Part shown: piece after piece, positions 1-8,516 of the stretch
How positions within the stretch are numbered: the first letter of the stretch is position 1
How the letters are laid out: every line of letters begins with the position of its first letter
Origin: Alteraurantiacibacter hainanensis
GTDB lineage: Bacteria; Pseudomonadota; Alphaproteobacteria; Sphingomonadales; Sphingomonadaceae
Direction of reading: 5' to 3'
NCBI RefSeq assembly: GCF_036321025.1
Contig: NZ_JAZAPB010000001.1
Span: 744,001-808,000 of the forward strand
Length of the DNA stretch: 64,000 nt
Notes under the pieces: generated by a model
The model's database searches: none
What the model saw: only the letters and a program-made list of their open reading frames with translations
What the model was told of the DNA's origin: nothing
Made by a program: the position numbers and the translations under genes

Positions 1-583
1 CATCGTGCAACAGTGCGCACAGGGCGGACCCGACATGTCCCAGGCCCTGCACGGCGACTGTCATGTCGCGCAGGTCGCTGCCGAACTTGCGTCGCACGGC
101 TTCCTGCATCGATACGAAAACACCCAGCGCGGTCCACGGCGACGGATCGCCTCCTGGCCTGCCTTCCTGTCTAACGAGCCCGGCGACGTGGCGCGTCTCG
201 CCTCGCACCATCTCCATGTCGGGAACGCCGGTGCCGACATCCTCTGCGGTCACGTAGGCGCCGCCCAGTTCCTCCACCGCGCGGCCGAACGCGGCGAAGA
301 GAGCCGCTCGGTCGAAGGGTTCAGCAGGCAAGCGCAGGACGGCCTTGCCACCGCCGAGCGGAAGGCCGGCCATCGCGTTCTTGTAGGCCATGCCCTCGGC
401 AAGTCGCATCGCATCCTGCGTTGCCTGATGGCGGTCGCCATAGGTCCAGAGCCGGCATCCCCCGGCGGCGGGGCCCAGCCGGGTGGAATGGAGCACGATG
501 GCCCCTTCCAGCCCGCTTTCGGCATCGTCGATTACGTGCACCGCTTCGGGCGGATGGGCGGCTGGTTCGGCTGGCAAATTCAT
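1..583 (-). CDS. Leu/Glu/Phe/Val dehydrogenase (partial, 3' end outside window)
   Basis: Amino-acid dehydrogenase of the leucine dehydrogenase type, which oxidatively deaminates an L-amino acid to the 2-oxo acid with NAD+. The frame opens at ATG 583 and runs off the left edge after about 194 residues. The substrate-binding lysine in YKNAMAG (K68), the glycine-rich loop ending in the catalytic lysine LPLGGGK (K80) and the acidic residue of AEDVG (D115) match the family. A Rossmann loop GLGHVG begins near residue 180. It is the last visible gene of the leftward D-glutamate/peptide cluster, 138 bp beyond the Lrp gene and behind a hairpin. Which amino acid it uses cannot be read from sequence; glutamate or a branched-chain amino acid both fit the context. 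Confidence 0.9.
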   Translation of the reverse strand, partial: MNLPAEPAAHPPEAVHVIDDAESGLEGAIVLHSTRLGPAAGGCRLWTYGDRHQATQDAMRLAEGMAYKNAMAGLPLGGGKAVLRLPAEPFDRAALFAAFGRAVEELGGAYVTAEDVGTGVPDMEMVRGETRHVAGLVRQEGRPGGDPSPWTALGVFVSMQEAVRRKFGSDLRDMTVAVQGLGHVGSALCALLHD

Positions 584-670
584 TCGATGCTCCTGAAATC
601 TGGAGCCTCAATATTCGCGCAGGAGCCGGGGCATTTCTTGCCTGATTTCGCATCGACGGGCTCATCGGCG

Positions 671-714
671 GGTCGGATCGACCGCGAACCGGGCTGCGCG
701 CGGTCGGTTCGACC
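671..714. terminator. Long inverted repeat between lrp-type and dehydrogenase genes
   Basis: The arms 671-686 and 699-714 pair over all 16 positions as written (two G-T pairs on the plus strand, which become A-C mismatches in the leftward transcript) around a 12-base loop. It starts 8 bases after the Lrp stop codon, in transcript order. There is no T-run, so it may be a weak terminator or processing site that separates the dehydrogenase from the upstream operon. Confidence 0.45.
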
Positions 715-721
715 TGCAGCG

Positions 722-1195
722 TCACTCTATCGGAAGCGCAGTCGTCGCCTTGATCTCGGACAGGGCGACCGTCGAGTTGACTTCCTGCACGCCGGGAAGC
801 TGGGAAAGCCGGTCGAAGAAGAAGCGTTCGTAGGCCTCGATATCGGGTGCCACTATGCGAAGCATGAAATCCACCTGCCCCATCAGGACGTAGCATTCCA
901 GCACCTCGGGCAATTCGCGGATGGCCTCGGCAAATTCATCGAGATTGGCGCGGCCGTGTGCGTTGAGCTTCACCTGGGCGAATATGTGGGCGTTCAGCCC
1001 GACCTTGTGGCGATCCAGAAGCGCGACCCGGCGGCGGATGAAGCCCTCGCGCTCGAGCCTATCGATGCGCCGCCAGCAGGGCGAGGCCGAAAGCCCGACC
1101 CGTTCGGCGATGGCGGCGGTGGAAAGCGAGGCGTCTTCCTGCAACAGCCGCAGGATCTTGCGCTCGTAACGGTCTAGATCGGCTTTCCCGTTCAT
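722..1195 (-). CDS. Lrp/AsnC family transcriptional regulator
   Basis: 157-residue DNA-binding regulator of the feast/famine family. An N-terminal winged helix-turn-helix (about residues 6-55, with LSTAAIAERVGLSASPCWRR as recognition region) is followed by the ligand-binding RAM/AsnC domain (about 65-150; LECYVLMGQVDFMLRI is typical). These proteins usually sense an amino acid and control its transport or catabolism. The gene begins 4 bp after the stop of the dipeptidase gene, so it is probably co-transcribed with the D-glutamate/peptide cluster. The dehydrogenase gene downstream is a plausible target, because Lrp-type regulators often control adjacent amino-acid dehydrogenases. The effector is unknown. 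Confidence 0.9.
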   Translation of the reverse strand: MNGKADLDRYERKILRLLQEDASLSTAAIAERVGLSASPCWRRIDRLEREGFIRRRVALLDRHKVGLNAHIFAQVKLNAHGRANLDEFAEAIRELPEVLECYVLMGQVDFMLRIVAPDIEAYERFFFDRLSQLPGVQEVNSTVALSEIKATTALPIE

Positions 1196-1199
1196 CGCC

Positions 1200-2390
1200 T
1201 CAACGTCCGGCGGCGGCCTCCGCGGCTCGCATGATCCGCAACACGTTGCCGCTGGTCATCTTCTCGATCTGTGCGGGCGTGAAGCCTTCCTCCAGCAATC
1301 GCGCGGTTACCCGCGGCAGGTCGGATACTTCCATCAAGCCCTCGATCCCGCCGCCGCCATCCCAGTCGGCACCGAAGCAGACATGGTCGACGCCCGCGAC
1401 CTCGATCACGTGCAGCAGGGCGGCGAAGTATTTTTCGAAATCGGTATCCCAGAGCGGCTGAGTCTGATCGAGCGCGCGCCAGCGGCGGACGAGTTCGGCT
1501 TGCTCCTCCTCGCTCATCGAGGCGATGCTCTCGTACTGCGAGAAGAGTTCGCCGCGTTCTCCTTCGAGGTTTATCTCGCTGAGGAAGATCGTCGACATGC
1601 AGATCGCCCCGCCATTATCGGCAAGCTTGCGGATACGGGCATCGTCGAGGTTGCGCGGATGGTCGTAGGCGGCGCGCGGCGAGGTGTGCGAAAGGATGAT
1701 CGGCGTGGCCGAGAGTTCGATCAGCTGATCGAACGCCGTATCGGAGGCGTGGCTGGCATCGATTACGATGCCAAGCCGGTTCGCTTCGGCCACCCATTCG
1801 CGACCCAGCGGACTGAGTCCGTTCCAGCGCGGATCGCCGGTCGCCGCATCGGCGAACTGGTTGGTGCCCGAATGGACCGGCCCCGCCATCCGAACGCCGC
1901 GGTCGAAGAACTCCTGCAACAGCGAGACGTCCTCGCCCAGCGGATAGGAGTTCTCGATGCTCTTGAAACCGAACAGCAGGCCCTGCGCGGCAAGGGTTTC
2001 CGCCTGCGCCGCCGTTGTGACGGAGCGGATCAGGCCGGGATGCAGGGCAAGTTCCTGGTCGATCGTGTCGGAACGGCGCCGGGCGAAGGCCAGCGCCTCG
2101 CGGTATCCCGCGTCGGTAAGCTCACCCTGTTCGGTGTAGACGACGAAGAACCCGCCATCGAGGTTGCCCGCAGCCATCCGTCCCAGATCGACCTGCGCGA
2201 TATCGTTGGCGAGCGTGTGCGCTTCGGCGAAATCCCAACCCGGACGCCCGAAATTCAGCGGCGTGTCGAGATGGGTATCGAGCACCAGCAATTCCCGGTG
2301 CACAGCTTCGGCATCGACGGGCGCTGACGTCGTGGTGGTGCAGCCTGCCGTCGCCAGCAGCGCCGCGACGGGAGCGAGATATCGGATCAT
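1200..2390 (-). CDS. Membrane dipeptidase, peptidase family M19, lipoprotein
   Basis: 396-residue zinc dipeptidase of the renal dipeptidase family. This family cleaves dipeptides and accepts a D-residue at the C-terminal position. The N-terminus is a lipoprotein signal with lipobox LLATAGC (Cys17), so the enzyme should be anchored in an envelope membrane facing the periplasm. Family metal ligands are all visible: H40 and D42 in DTHLD, E146 in KSIEN, H214 in DASHAS, H235 in LSHTSPRA, and the GADWDG motif (D342). ATG 2390 overlaps the stop of the upstream hydrolase by 4 bp (ATGA), indicating translational coupling. The D-residue tolerance fits the DgcN/DgcA genes of the same cluster. Exact substrate is inferred. 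Confidence 0.9.
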   Translation of the reverse strand: MIRYLAPVAALLATAGCTTTTSAPVDAEAVHRELLVLDTHLDTPLNFGRPGWDFAEAHTLANDIAQVDLGRMAAGNLDGGFFVVYTEQGELTDAGYREALAFARRRSDTIDQELALHPGLIRSVTTAAQAETLAAQGLLFGFKSIENSYPLGEDVSLLQEFFDRGVRMAGPVHSGTNQFADAATGDPRWNGLSPLGREWVAEANRLGIVIDASHASDTAFDQLIELSATPIILSHTSPRAAYDHPRNLDDARIRKLADNGGAICMSTIFLSEINLEGERGELFSQYESIASMSEEEQAELVRRWRALDQTQPLWDTDFEKYFAALLHVIEVAGVDHVCFGADWDGGGGIEGLMEVSDLPRVTARLLEEGFTPAQIEKMTSGNVLRIMRAAEAAAGR

Positions 2391-3967
2391 TGCGTGTCTC
2401 TCACGGGATGCAGGTCGAGGTCATGGTAGTTGAAGCTGAAGTCGGCAATCGGCGAGGCGGCGGCCATCTTCACGCTCTCCACTCGCCCTTGGGCGTCGAG
2501 CTGGAAGGTGACCAGCGCGGGTTCGATGCCGCCGTCGGTCAATTCGGTGATGAAGGTATCGTACTGGTAGTGCACCAGCGGGCCCTGCATGTCGGGAGTA
2601 GTGGTGAAGTCGATCCACAGGCCGCCGTCACGCTCGCTCACTACAACGTCGCCGTACCAAGGGTCGCGATAGGTCGCGGCATAGGCGGCAAGGGGAAGCG
2701 AGGGACCGACCTCGGCGGGTTCGTTCTGGATCGCAGAGACCGCGGCAATTCCCTGGCGCTGCATGTCGGCGATCAGGTCGTCGAACTTGGCCGGCCAGTC
2801 ATTGAACGGCGCGTCGATGTAATGATCCAGCAGTTCGTACATGAGCCCGCGCCGCAGAGCGCCCTCCTCCGCGTTGACGACGATGGCCAGACCGACATCC
2901 TGATCAGGCAGGATCGCCACGGCGGCAATGGAGCCGAACACCGCGCCGTTGTGCCATACGAGCTTGTGTCCGCGATAGTCCTCCACCGTCCAGCCGAGCG
3001 CGTAGGCCGTGTAGTCCGCGTTCGCCAAGGCGAGCTCGCCCGGCCACGTGGTGGGCGGCATGACGGTGACGGGCTGCCACATCTCGCGCGCCTGCTCCTC
3101 GCTGAACAGCCGCCCGCCTTCGGGCATCGCGCCCTGTGCCAGCTGGATCTTCAGCCACTGCGCCAGATCGTTGGCGCTCATCGCGATACCGCCCGCAGGC
3201 AGCGCGGCTGCGCCCAGTTGCTCGTCCTCGTCGAGCACCGTCACTGGACCGTCGCCGCGCACCCGGCCGCTGACGCGCGCGTGCCCCAGGGCGCGGTTCT
3301 GCACGGCGCGGCGCGTTTCGTAGCTGGTTGTGGATGAGGTCATGCCGCCGGCATCGAGCACCTCGTCCTTGACGTAGTCCTCCCAGGTCCGGCCCGTGAC
3401 TTCCTCGATCAGCTGGCCTGCCACGATGTAGAGAATGTTGTCGTAGGCATAGGCCGAGCGAAAGCTGGTCGCCGGCTCGATATAGCGCAGCCGTTCCACC
3501 GTCTCGCGGCGCGACAACTGGCCGCGCGGCACGTAGAGGAGGTCGCCCGCCCCCAGCGCCAGGCCGCTGCGATGGACCAGCAGGTCGCGTATGGTGATCT
3601 CATTGGTGACCCACGGATCGTACATGCGGAACCACGGCATGTGGTCGATCACCTTATCGTCCCAACCAATGACGCCATCGTCGACGAGCGTCGCGAGGGC
3701 GGCGGTGGTAAGCGCCTTCCCGGTCGACCCGGTGTAGAAGATGGTATCGGCATCGACCGGCTGGTTCCCGCCCATCTCGCGCACGCCCCAGCCGCGCGCC
3801 AGGGTGGTCTCCCCATCCTCGACGATGGCAATGGCGATGCCCGGCGCGCCAGATTGTTCGCGCAGGGTCTCGACCCGTTCGATGAAACCTTCGGGAGGAT
3901 CGGCCAGGACCGGCGCGGCAAGCAGGGCCAGCGGAAGGGCGGCCAGTGCGGTGATAGCTCTAGACAT
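2387..3967 (-). CDS. Serine hydrolase, beta-lactamase / D-aminopeptidase-like, secreted
   Basis: Penicillin-binding-protein fold hydrolase (class C beta-lactamase superfamily), about 526 residues from ATG 3967. This start was preferred over one 36 bp upstream because it begins a clean signal peptide (MSRAITALAA... cleaved near VLADP, residue 22). The nucleophile motif is STGK (S81, K84), the second motif is YDN (175-177), and the third is HNG in the C-terminal half of the catalytic domain. A C-terminal DUF3471-like beta domain makes up the last 130 or so residues. Family members include D-Ala-D-Ala carboxypeptidases, esterases and D-stereospecific peptidases, so the substrate is not settled. 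The context (dipeptidase, DgcN, DgcA) favours a D-amino-acid-containing peptide. Its start overlaps the end of the transporter gene by 8 bp. Confidence 0.85.
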   Translation of the reverse strand: MSRAITALAALPLALLAAPVLADPPEGFIERVETLREQSGAPGIAIAIVEDGETTLARGWGVREMGGNQPVDADTIFYTGSTGKALTTAALATLVDDGVIGWDDKVIDHMPWFRMYDPWVTNEITIRDLLVHRSGLALGAGDLLYVPRGQLSRRETVERLRYIEPATSFRSAYAYDNILYIVAGQLIEEVTGRTWEDYVKDEVLDAGGMTSSTTSYETRRAVQNRALGHARVSGRVRGDGPVTVLDEDEQLGAAALPAGGIAMSANDLAQWLKIQLAQGAMPEGGRLFSEEQAREMWQPVTVMPPTTWPGELALANADYTAYALGWTVEDYRGHKLVWHNGAVFGSIAAVAILPDQDVGLAIVVNAEEGALRRGLMYELLDHYIDAPFNDWPAKFDDLIADMQRQGIAAVSAIQNEPAEVGPSLPLAAYAATYRDPWYGDVVVSERDGGLWIDFTTTPDMQGPLVHYQYDTFITELTDGGIEPALVTFQLDAQGRVESVKMAAASPIADFSFNYHDLDLHPVRDTQ

Positions 3968-5114
3968 GGGCAGTATCCGTTCGAGGGGGAATCTCGCCGT
4001 CATCGGCCGGTCCGCGCAGTCGCAGGACCCCGACCGTCAGCAGCGGTACGACGAAGGTGACGAGGAAGACCAGCGCCATCAGGCGGTAGCCCGAGGCGAT
4101 GAGATCGACGAGGCCGATTGCAGTGGCGGCGAACATGCAGCCGACAAGTACGGCGACGGTCAGGGCCGGGCGCAGCCAGCGCGGTGCCTCCCTGTCGGGC
4201 CGGCGCTTGTCGTGCAGGTGCAGAGCGCGCTCGTTCAGGGCATGGATCACGCCAACGCCGCTTTCCAGCAGCGCGCCCAGCACCATGATCTGGAAGGCAA
4301 AGCGGAAGGCCGGGCTGTCGAGGCGCTGGAGGATGTAGTCCGATGGCAGGGTGGCGCCCAGGATATCGGGATAGAATGCCATCATGGCGATCAGGAATGC
4401 GAGCGCTGGCAGCATGGCCATCGGTCCGGCGATCGCGCCCGCCACCGCTGCGTTGCGGCGCGAGGTGAAGTGGCTCAGCAGCGGCAGGATCATGACGGCG
4501 GCAACGATGTTGTAGACGCCGTAGGTGATGCCCGAGACGGGCCATTCGGGAGCGAGGCCCCCCGCCGCCAGTGTCTCACCGATAGGACCGCCGAACCGCG
4601 ACAGCGCCAGCACCAGGAACAGCGCGTAGACGAGGTAGAGAAAGCCGGAGACGAACTTGAACATCGTCTCCACCGCTGCCTCGCCCGCACCCGCAACCAG
4701 CGCGATGGCGACTGCGAGCAGAACGGTACCCACCCACGACGGGACGGGAAACAGGCTGGCGACAACTTCCCCCGCCGCCGCACCGAACACGGCCAGCAGG
4801 AGGATGCAGAAGGTGATGAAGCACACCTCGAACACGATGGCCGCCGGGCCGAGCAGTCTGTCCATGAAGGCGCGGTAGTCGAAAGCCTGCAGGTGGAACG
4901 CGAGCGCGAAGGTAAGCGCCGCAACGACGCTCCACATCGCGGTGGCGACCACCATTGCCAGCAAGGCACCGTAGGGCCCCTGGCTGAGAAAGTACTCGGC
5001 CAGTTCGCGGCCCGTGGCATAGCCTCCGCCGATGATGATGCCCTTCAGCGCGAAGGCGGGCAGCAGGTAGCGCCGGAAGAAGGTATTGCCGTCCGCTGGC
5101 GCTAGCGCTGTCAC
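3960..5114 (-). CDS. YkvI-like integral membrane transporter
   Basis: 384-residue polytopic membrane protein with about 10 hydrophobic segments. The N-terminal FFRRYLLPAFALKGIIIGGG followed by YATGREL resembles the YkvI family of uncharacterised APC-like transporters, whose GGGYGTGRE region is the signature I recognise. Translation most likely starts at GTG 5114, which overlaps the stop of the DgcN-like gene (GTGA, 4 bp). Any longer reading would run through that gene. It is the only inner-membrane transporter in the cluster and is tightly coupled to dgcN-like and the serine hydrolase. It is therefore a candidate importer for D-glutamate, pyroglutamate or a small D-peptide. That substrate is inference; no YkvI substrate is established to my knowledge. 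Confidence 0.8.
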   Translation of the reverse strand: MTALAPADGNTFFRRYLLPAFALKGIIIGGGYATGRELAEYFLSQGPYGALLAMVVATAMWSVVAALTFALAFHLQAFDYRAFMDRLLGPAAIVFEVCFITFCILLLAVFGAAAGEVVASLFPVPSWVGTVLLAVAIALVAGAGEAAVETMFKFVSGFLYLVYALFLVLALSRFGGPIGETLAAGGLAPEWPVSGITYGVYNIVAAVMILPLLSHFTSRRNAAVAGAIAGPMAMLPALAFLIAMMAFYPDILGATLPSDYILQRLDSPAFRFAFQIMVLGALLESGVGVIHALNERALHLHDKRRPDREAPRWLRPALTVAVLVGCMFAATAIGLVDLIASGYRLMALVFLVTFVVPLLTVGVLRLRGPADDGEIPPRTDTAHV

Positions 5115-6118
5115 GACAGGCAGTTGTCGACGAGCCGGTCGAAGTCCGCCCCACCGCGGACAGGATCGGCAACCGGGAGGCCCAGTCGCTGGCTTTCCGC
5201 AGCGCACAGCCTTGCGGCCTCGTCGGCTGACATGCTGGCGGTGTTCAGGCTTACGCCGCCACAGCGGATTGCAGGGTTGGTCAGCTTGCCCAGACGGACG
5301 GTGAGGTCGATCACCTCCTCCACGCTCGGCAGGGCAAAGCCGTCGAGCCCGAGGATCATCTTGCGGCCGGGGTGATGGCACACCACGAAGACATCGGGCT
5401 GGCTGCCATGCAGCAGACCCAGGGAAACCGCGGCGTAGGACGGGTTGAAGAGCGAGCCCTGCCCTTCGATCACATCCCAATGGCCTGGCGCGGCATCGGG
5501 ACTGAGCCTTTCCGCCGCCCCCGATTCGAAATCGCTGACGACGGCATCCATCGGTATGCCCCCGCCCGCAATCATGATGCCGGTCTGTCCGGTCGCCCGG
5601 AAGTCGGCGTCCTCGCCCCTCGCCACGAAGACGCGGTGCAGCGCCAGGGCGGTGTACTTCTTTCCCAGCGCACAATCGGTGCCGACGGTGAGCAGTCGCT
5701 TGCCGCTCCGCTTCCGGCCGCTGGCAACCGGGATGTCGGACGGTGGCACGCGAACATCGATCAGCCGCCTGCCACTACGCTCCGCAGCAGCGGCCAGGCC
5801 GGGAATGTCCACCAGTCGCTTGTGCAGACCGCTGATCACATCGAGCCCGGCTTCGACCGCTTCGAGCAGGGCCGCACTCCAGCTTTCGGGAATGACGCCG
5901 CCGGGGTTGGCGACGCCGATAACCATCGCCTGCGCACCCGCGGTGCGCGCCTCGGCCGGGGTCATGGCTGGCAGCCCGGTTGTTACGCCGGTTTCGCCCA
6001 GCGCATACTCGCCGACGCACTTGTCCGATGCCCAGTCCGCAAGACCGAACGCAGTCTTGGCGAAGCTGGGCTCGGTCACGTCGCCCAGGAACAGCAGGTA
6101 TGGCTGCGGCAGCCCCAT
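5111..6118 (-). CDS. dgcN: DUF1611 family protein, DgcN-type D-glutamate N-acetyltransferase
   Basis: About 335 residues from ATG 6118. The family characteristically begins with a short leader into PYLLFLGD, which is why this ATG is preferred to a TTG at 6172. An N-terminal Rossmann-like domain (VIGVANPGG) is followed by a P-loop-like domain with VGTDCALGKKYTALAL, typical of DUF1611. DgcN was described in marine Proteobacteria as acting with the enolase-superfamily protein DgcA: D-glutamate is N-acetylated, then epimerised to N-acetyl-L-glutamate. A DgcA homologue lies two genes upstream, which supports the assignment. The TonB receptor ends 56 bp before this start. Family is clear; the specific reaction rests on homology and context. 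Confidence 0.82.
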   Translation of the reverse strand: MGLPQPYLLFLGDVTEPSFAKTAFGLADWASDKCVGEYALGETGVTTGLPAMTPAEARTAGAQAMVIGVANPGGVIPESWSAALLEAVEAGLDVISGLHKRLVDIPGLAAAAERSGRRLIDVRVPPSDIPVASGRKRSGKRLLTVGTDCALGKKYTALALHRVFVARGEDADFRATGQTGIMIAGGGIPMDAVVSDFESGAAERLSPDAAPGHWDVIEGQGSLFNPSYAAVSLGLLHGSQPDVFVVCHHPGRKMILGLDGFALPSVEEVIDLTVRLGKLTNPAIRCGGVSLNTASMSADEAARLCAAESQRLGLPVADPVRGGADFDRLVDNCLS

Positions 6119-6174
6119 GCCTTCTGCCTCTGCGCCTGCAGGCCTTTCGGCAAATATCGCGGAGGAGGACAAGG

Positions 6175-8388
6175 TTAGAGCCCGGCCGTCAGCGACACGC
6201 CGAAAGTGCGCGGACGGATTACACCCGTGGCGATCGCGCCACCCGGGTACAGCGGGAAACCACCGAACACGTCGACCGCGGTGGTCGACGTGCGTCCGCG
6301 GCTGTTGCCAAGGTTCTGCACATAGAGGTCCAGCTCGACCCGGCCGAAATCCACACCGGCCCTGAGGTCCAGGACGTTATAGCCATCAACCGTGCGCTGG
6401 CGGCCATTGGCGAGGCGGAAGGCTTCGTCGAAGCTGGCCGACTGTTCCGATACATGCCGCAGCGATCCGCCCAGGCTCGCCTCGATTCCGTTCGAGAGTT
6501 CCCAGTTGTAGTCGGCGATGACGGCGGCGCTGAATTCGGGGGTGAAGGGAAGCTTGTCGCCGTCGAACCCACCGATCTGCGTATCCGCGGTGAGTTCGGC
6601 ATCGGTATAGGCGCCGTTCACGGTCAGGTTCAGGCCGGGCACCGGCTCGGCACCGGCCGAGAATTCCACGCCCTGACTACGGGCGCTGCCACCGTTGGCG
6701 TTAAACCCGAAGCCGTCCTGTATGGCGAGCAGCTGGATGTCTTCCCAGTCGATGTAGAAGGCGGCGACGTCCAGGTAGAGACCCCGATCCGGCGTCTGGG
6801 CCTTGAGGCCCACTTCATAGCTGATCACGGAGTCCGAACCGTAGGTGGCGAACTCCTCGGGTGCTCCGGGGGGAAGCACGTTCGGGCCGCCGGGGCGGAA
6901 GCCCTTGGCGACACGGGCGAAGATCGAGGCATCGGGACTGAGTTCGAAGCGGGGTGCAACCGAATAGGTGAAGACGTCTTCCTCGGACCGGAAGGTGGGG
7001 AACTCGGTGAATCCGCCCACGAGGATGCCGTCGGTCACCTGGCTCGCGGACTGCTCGTTGTCGCTGTAGCGACCGCCGATGTCGATATCGAACCGGTCGC
7101 CCAGATGCAGCGTGACGTTGGCGAACCCGGCGACCTCGCGATAATCCGAAAGAACCTGCGCGAAACCGATGGCCGGGAGCCCGTCGATCGGGGTCACGGT
7201 GCCGGGCGTGGCGACGACGAAGTCCTGTTCGATCTCGCCGTCTTCCTCGGTGTAGTAGATGCCGACAAGCCAGTCGATCAGCGTGCTCGTCCCGGTCAGG
7301 CGGACTTCCTGCGTGAACTTCTCGGAATCTGTGATCTGGTCCTGGAAGAAGTCGTTCGGCGTGCCCAGAACGGCCTCGATCAGGCCCGAGAGGGCGAAGG
7401 TGTAGTCGGTCCTCAGATCCTGTTCCTGCGTGGAAAAGCTGGTCGAGGAGGTGAGCGTGCCGAAGCCCAGGTCTATGTCGGCGGTGGCGTTGTAGACACG
7501 GTAGTCGAGGTTGCTGAAGCTGGGCGTGTACTGCGCATTCGTGAGACCGTCGGGTAGGATCTCAAGCGTATCGGGATCGGCCAGGACGAGCGAGGGCGCA
7601 TCCGCCCGAATGTTCTGCATGATCGCGGTCAGGCGCAGGTCGATGGTCTCGGTCGGCATCAGCAGCAGTGACGCGCGTCCGCCATAGGACTTGGAATCGT
7701 TGATGTTCTCCTCGACGTCGGAGCCGGCGGTGCCGATCGAATCCACGAAGCCACCATTCTCGCGGTAGACGCCAGAGGCGCGGAAGGCCGCCGCATCCGA
7801 AAGCGGGAGGTTGATCACGGCATTGCCGTAATAGCTCATGTCTCCCCCGTCGGTCGTTTCCAGCCCGACCCGGCCGCGCGCCTCGATGCCTGCGGTCGAC
7901 GGGGCATTGGTCACGAACTTGAGAACACCGCTCAGCGAACTTGCGCCGTAGAAGGTGCCCTGCGGGCCGCGCAGCACCTCGATCCGGTCGATGTCGAAGG
8001 TGTCGAAATCGCCTGCCAGCACCGCGCCGTTGACGAGACCGCTGCTCGAACCGAACGGCGTTTCATCGACATAGACGCCGACGGTGGACGCGACCCCCTC
8101 CGTATTGACGCCGCGAATGATGAGGCGGCCCTGGCCGGGGCGGCTCTGGTCAAGCTGAAGCCCGGGAACATTCACCAGGTAATCCTGGAAGCTGTCGGCA
8201 TGCTGGTCTTCCAGCGTGCTGCCATCAACGACGGTCAGCGACTGCGGAACTTCGATCAGCGTCTGGGAGCGCTTCTGCGCGGTGACGATGATCGGGTCGT
8301 TCGTCGACGTCGATGCGTCCTGCGCGTAGCTTGGTGCGGCAAGCACCAGAATTGTCGCGGAGGCGAGAAAAGCGGCTTTTACCCTCAT
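6175..8388 (-). CDS. TonB-dependent outer-membrane receptor
   Basis: 737-residue outer-membrane active transporter. ATG 8388 was chosen because it has a good Shine-Dalgarno (AGGGA) and starts a signal peptide ending APSYAQ; an in-frame start 63 bp upstream lacks these. The mature protein begins near a TonB-box-like DPIIVTAQKR, followed by the plug domain (VPQSLTVVDG, VPGLQ, IRGVNTEG, IEVLRGPQGTFYGASSLSG) and a 22-strand barrel ending in aromatic-poor VSLTAGL. It belongs to the sphingomonad type that takes up diverse nutrients, not a clear siderophore type. No Fur-like box precedes it. Instead it sits behind the element shared with the other cluster promoter. Likely substrate is a peptide or glutamate-containing compound (inference). 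Confidence 0.92.
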   Translation of the reverse strand: MRVKAAFLASATILVLAAPSYAQDASTSTNDPIIVTAQKRSQTLIEVPQSLTVVDGSTLEDQHADSFQDYLVNVPGLQLDQSRPGQGRLIIRGVNTEGVASTVGVYVDETPFGSSSGLVNGAVLAGDFDTFDIDRIEVLRGPQGTFYGASSLSGVLKFVTNAPSTAGIEARGRVGLETTDGGDMSYYGNAVINLPLSDAAAFRASGVYRENGGFVDSIGTAGSDVEENINDSKSYGGRASLLLMPTETIDLRLTAIMQNIRADAPSLVLADPDTLEILPDGLTNAQYTPSFSNLDYRVYNATADIDLGFGTLTSSTSFSTQEQDLRTDYTFALSGLIEAVLGTPNDFFQDQITDSEKFTQEVRLTGTSTLIDWLVGIYYTEEDGEIEQDFVVATPGTVTPIDGLPAIGFAQVLSDYREVAGFANVTLHLGDRFDIDIGGRYSDNEQSASQVTDGILVGGFTEFPTFRSEEDVFTYSVAPRFELSPDASIFARVAKGFRPGGPNVLPPGAPEEFATYGSDSVISYEVGLKAQTPDRGLYLDVAAFYIDWEDIQLLAIQDGFGFNANGGSARSQGVEFSAGAEPVPGLNLTVNGAYTDAELTADTQIGGFDGDKLPFTPEFSAAVIADYNWELSNGIEASLGGSLRHVSEQSASFDEAFRLANGRQRTVDGYNVLDLRAGVDFGRVELDLYVQNLGNSRGRTSTTAVDVFGGFPLYPGGAIATGVIRPRTFGVSLTAGL

Positions 8389-8469
8389 GGTCTGGTCCCT
8401 CGATCTGGTCGCCCGTCTGGCCAGCGTGATTGGCAGCCCTGTACGCGACACGTGAATCGTAATCCGAGG

Positions 8470-8497
8470 ACTATTGTCCTAATTAGAAAATTGTCAA
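8470..8497 (-). promoter_or_regulatory. Promoter/operator of the TonB receptor-dgcN operon
   Basis: Reading leftward there is TTGACA at 8497-8492, a 16-base spacer and AATAGT at 8475-8470. The -35 and most of the spacer (TTGACAATTTTCTAATTAGG, 8497-8478) recur with one change upstream of the serine hydrolase-dgcA operon at 11640-11621. The spacer carries the palindrome CTAATTAG. Position is about 75 bases upstream of the receptor ATG after allowing for the start site. A regulator bound over the spacer would block or position RNA polymerase. Confidence 0.7.
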
Positions 8498-8516
8498 CCT
8501 GTTCAGGATTTTTGTT

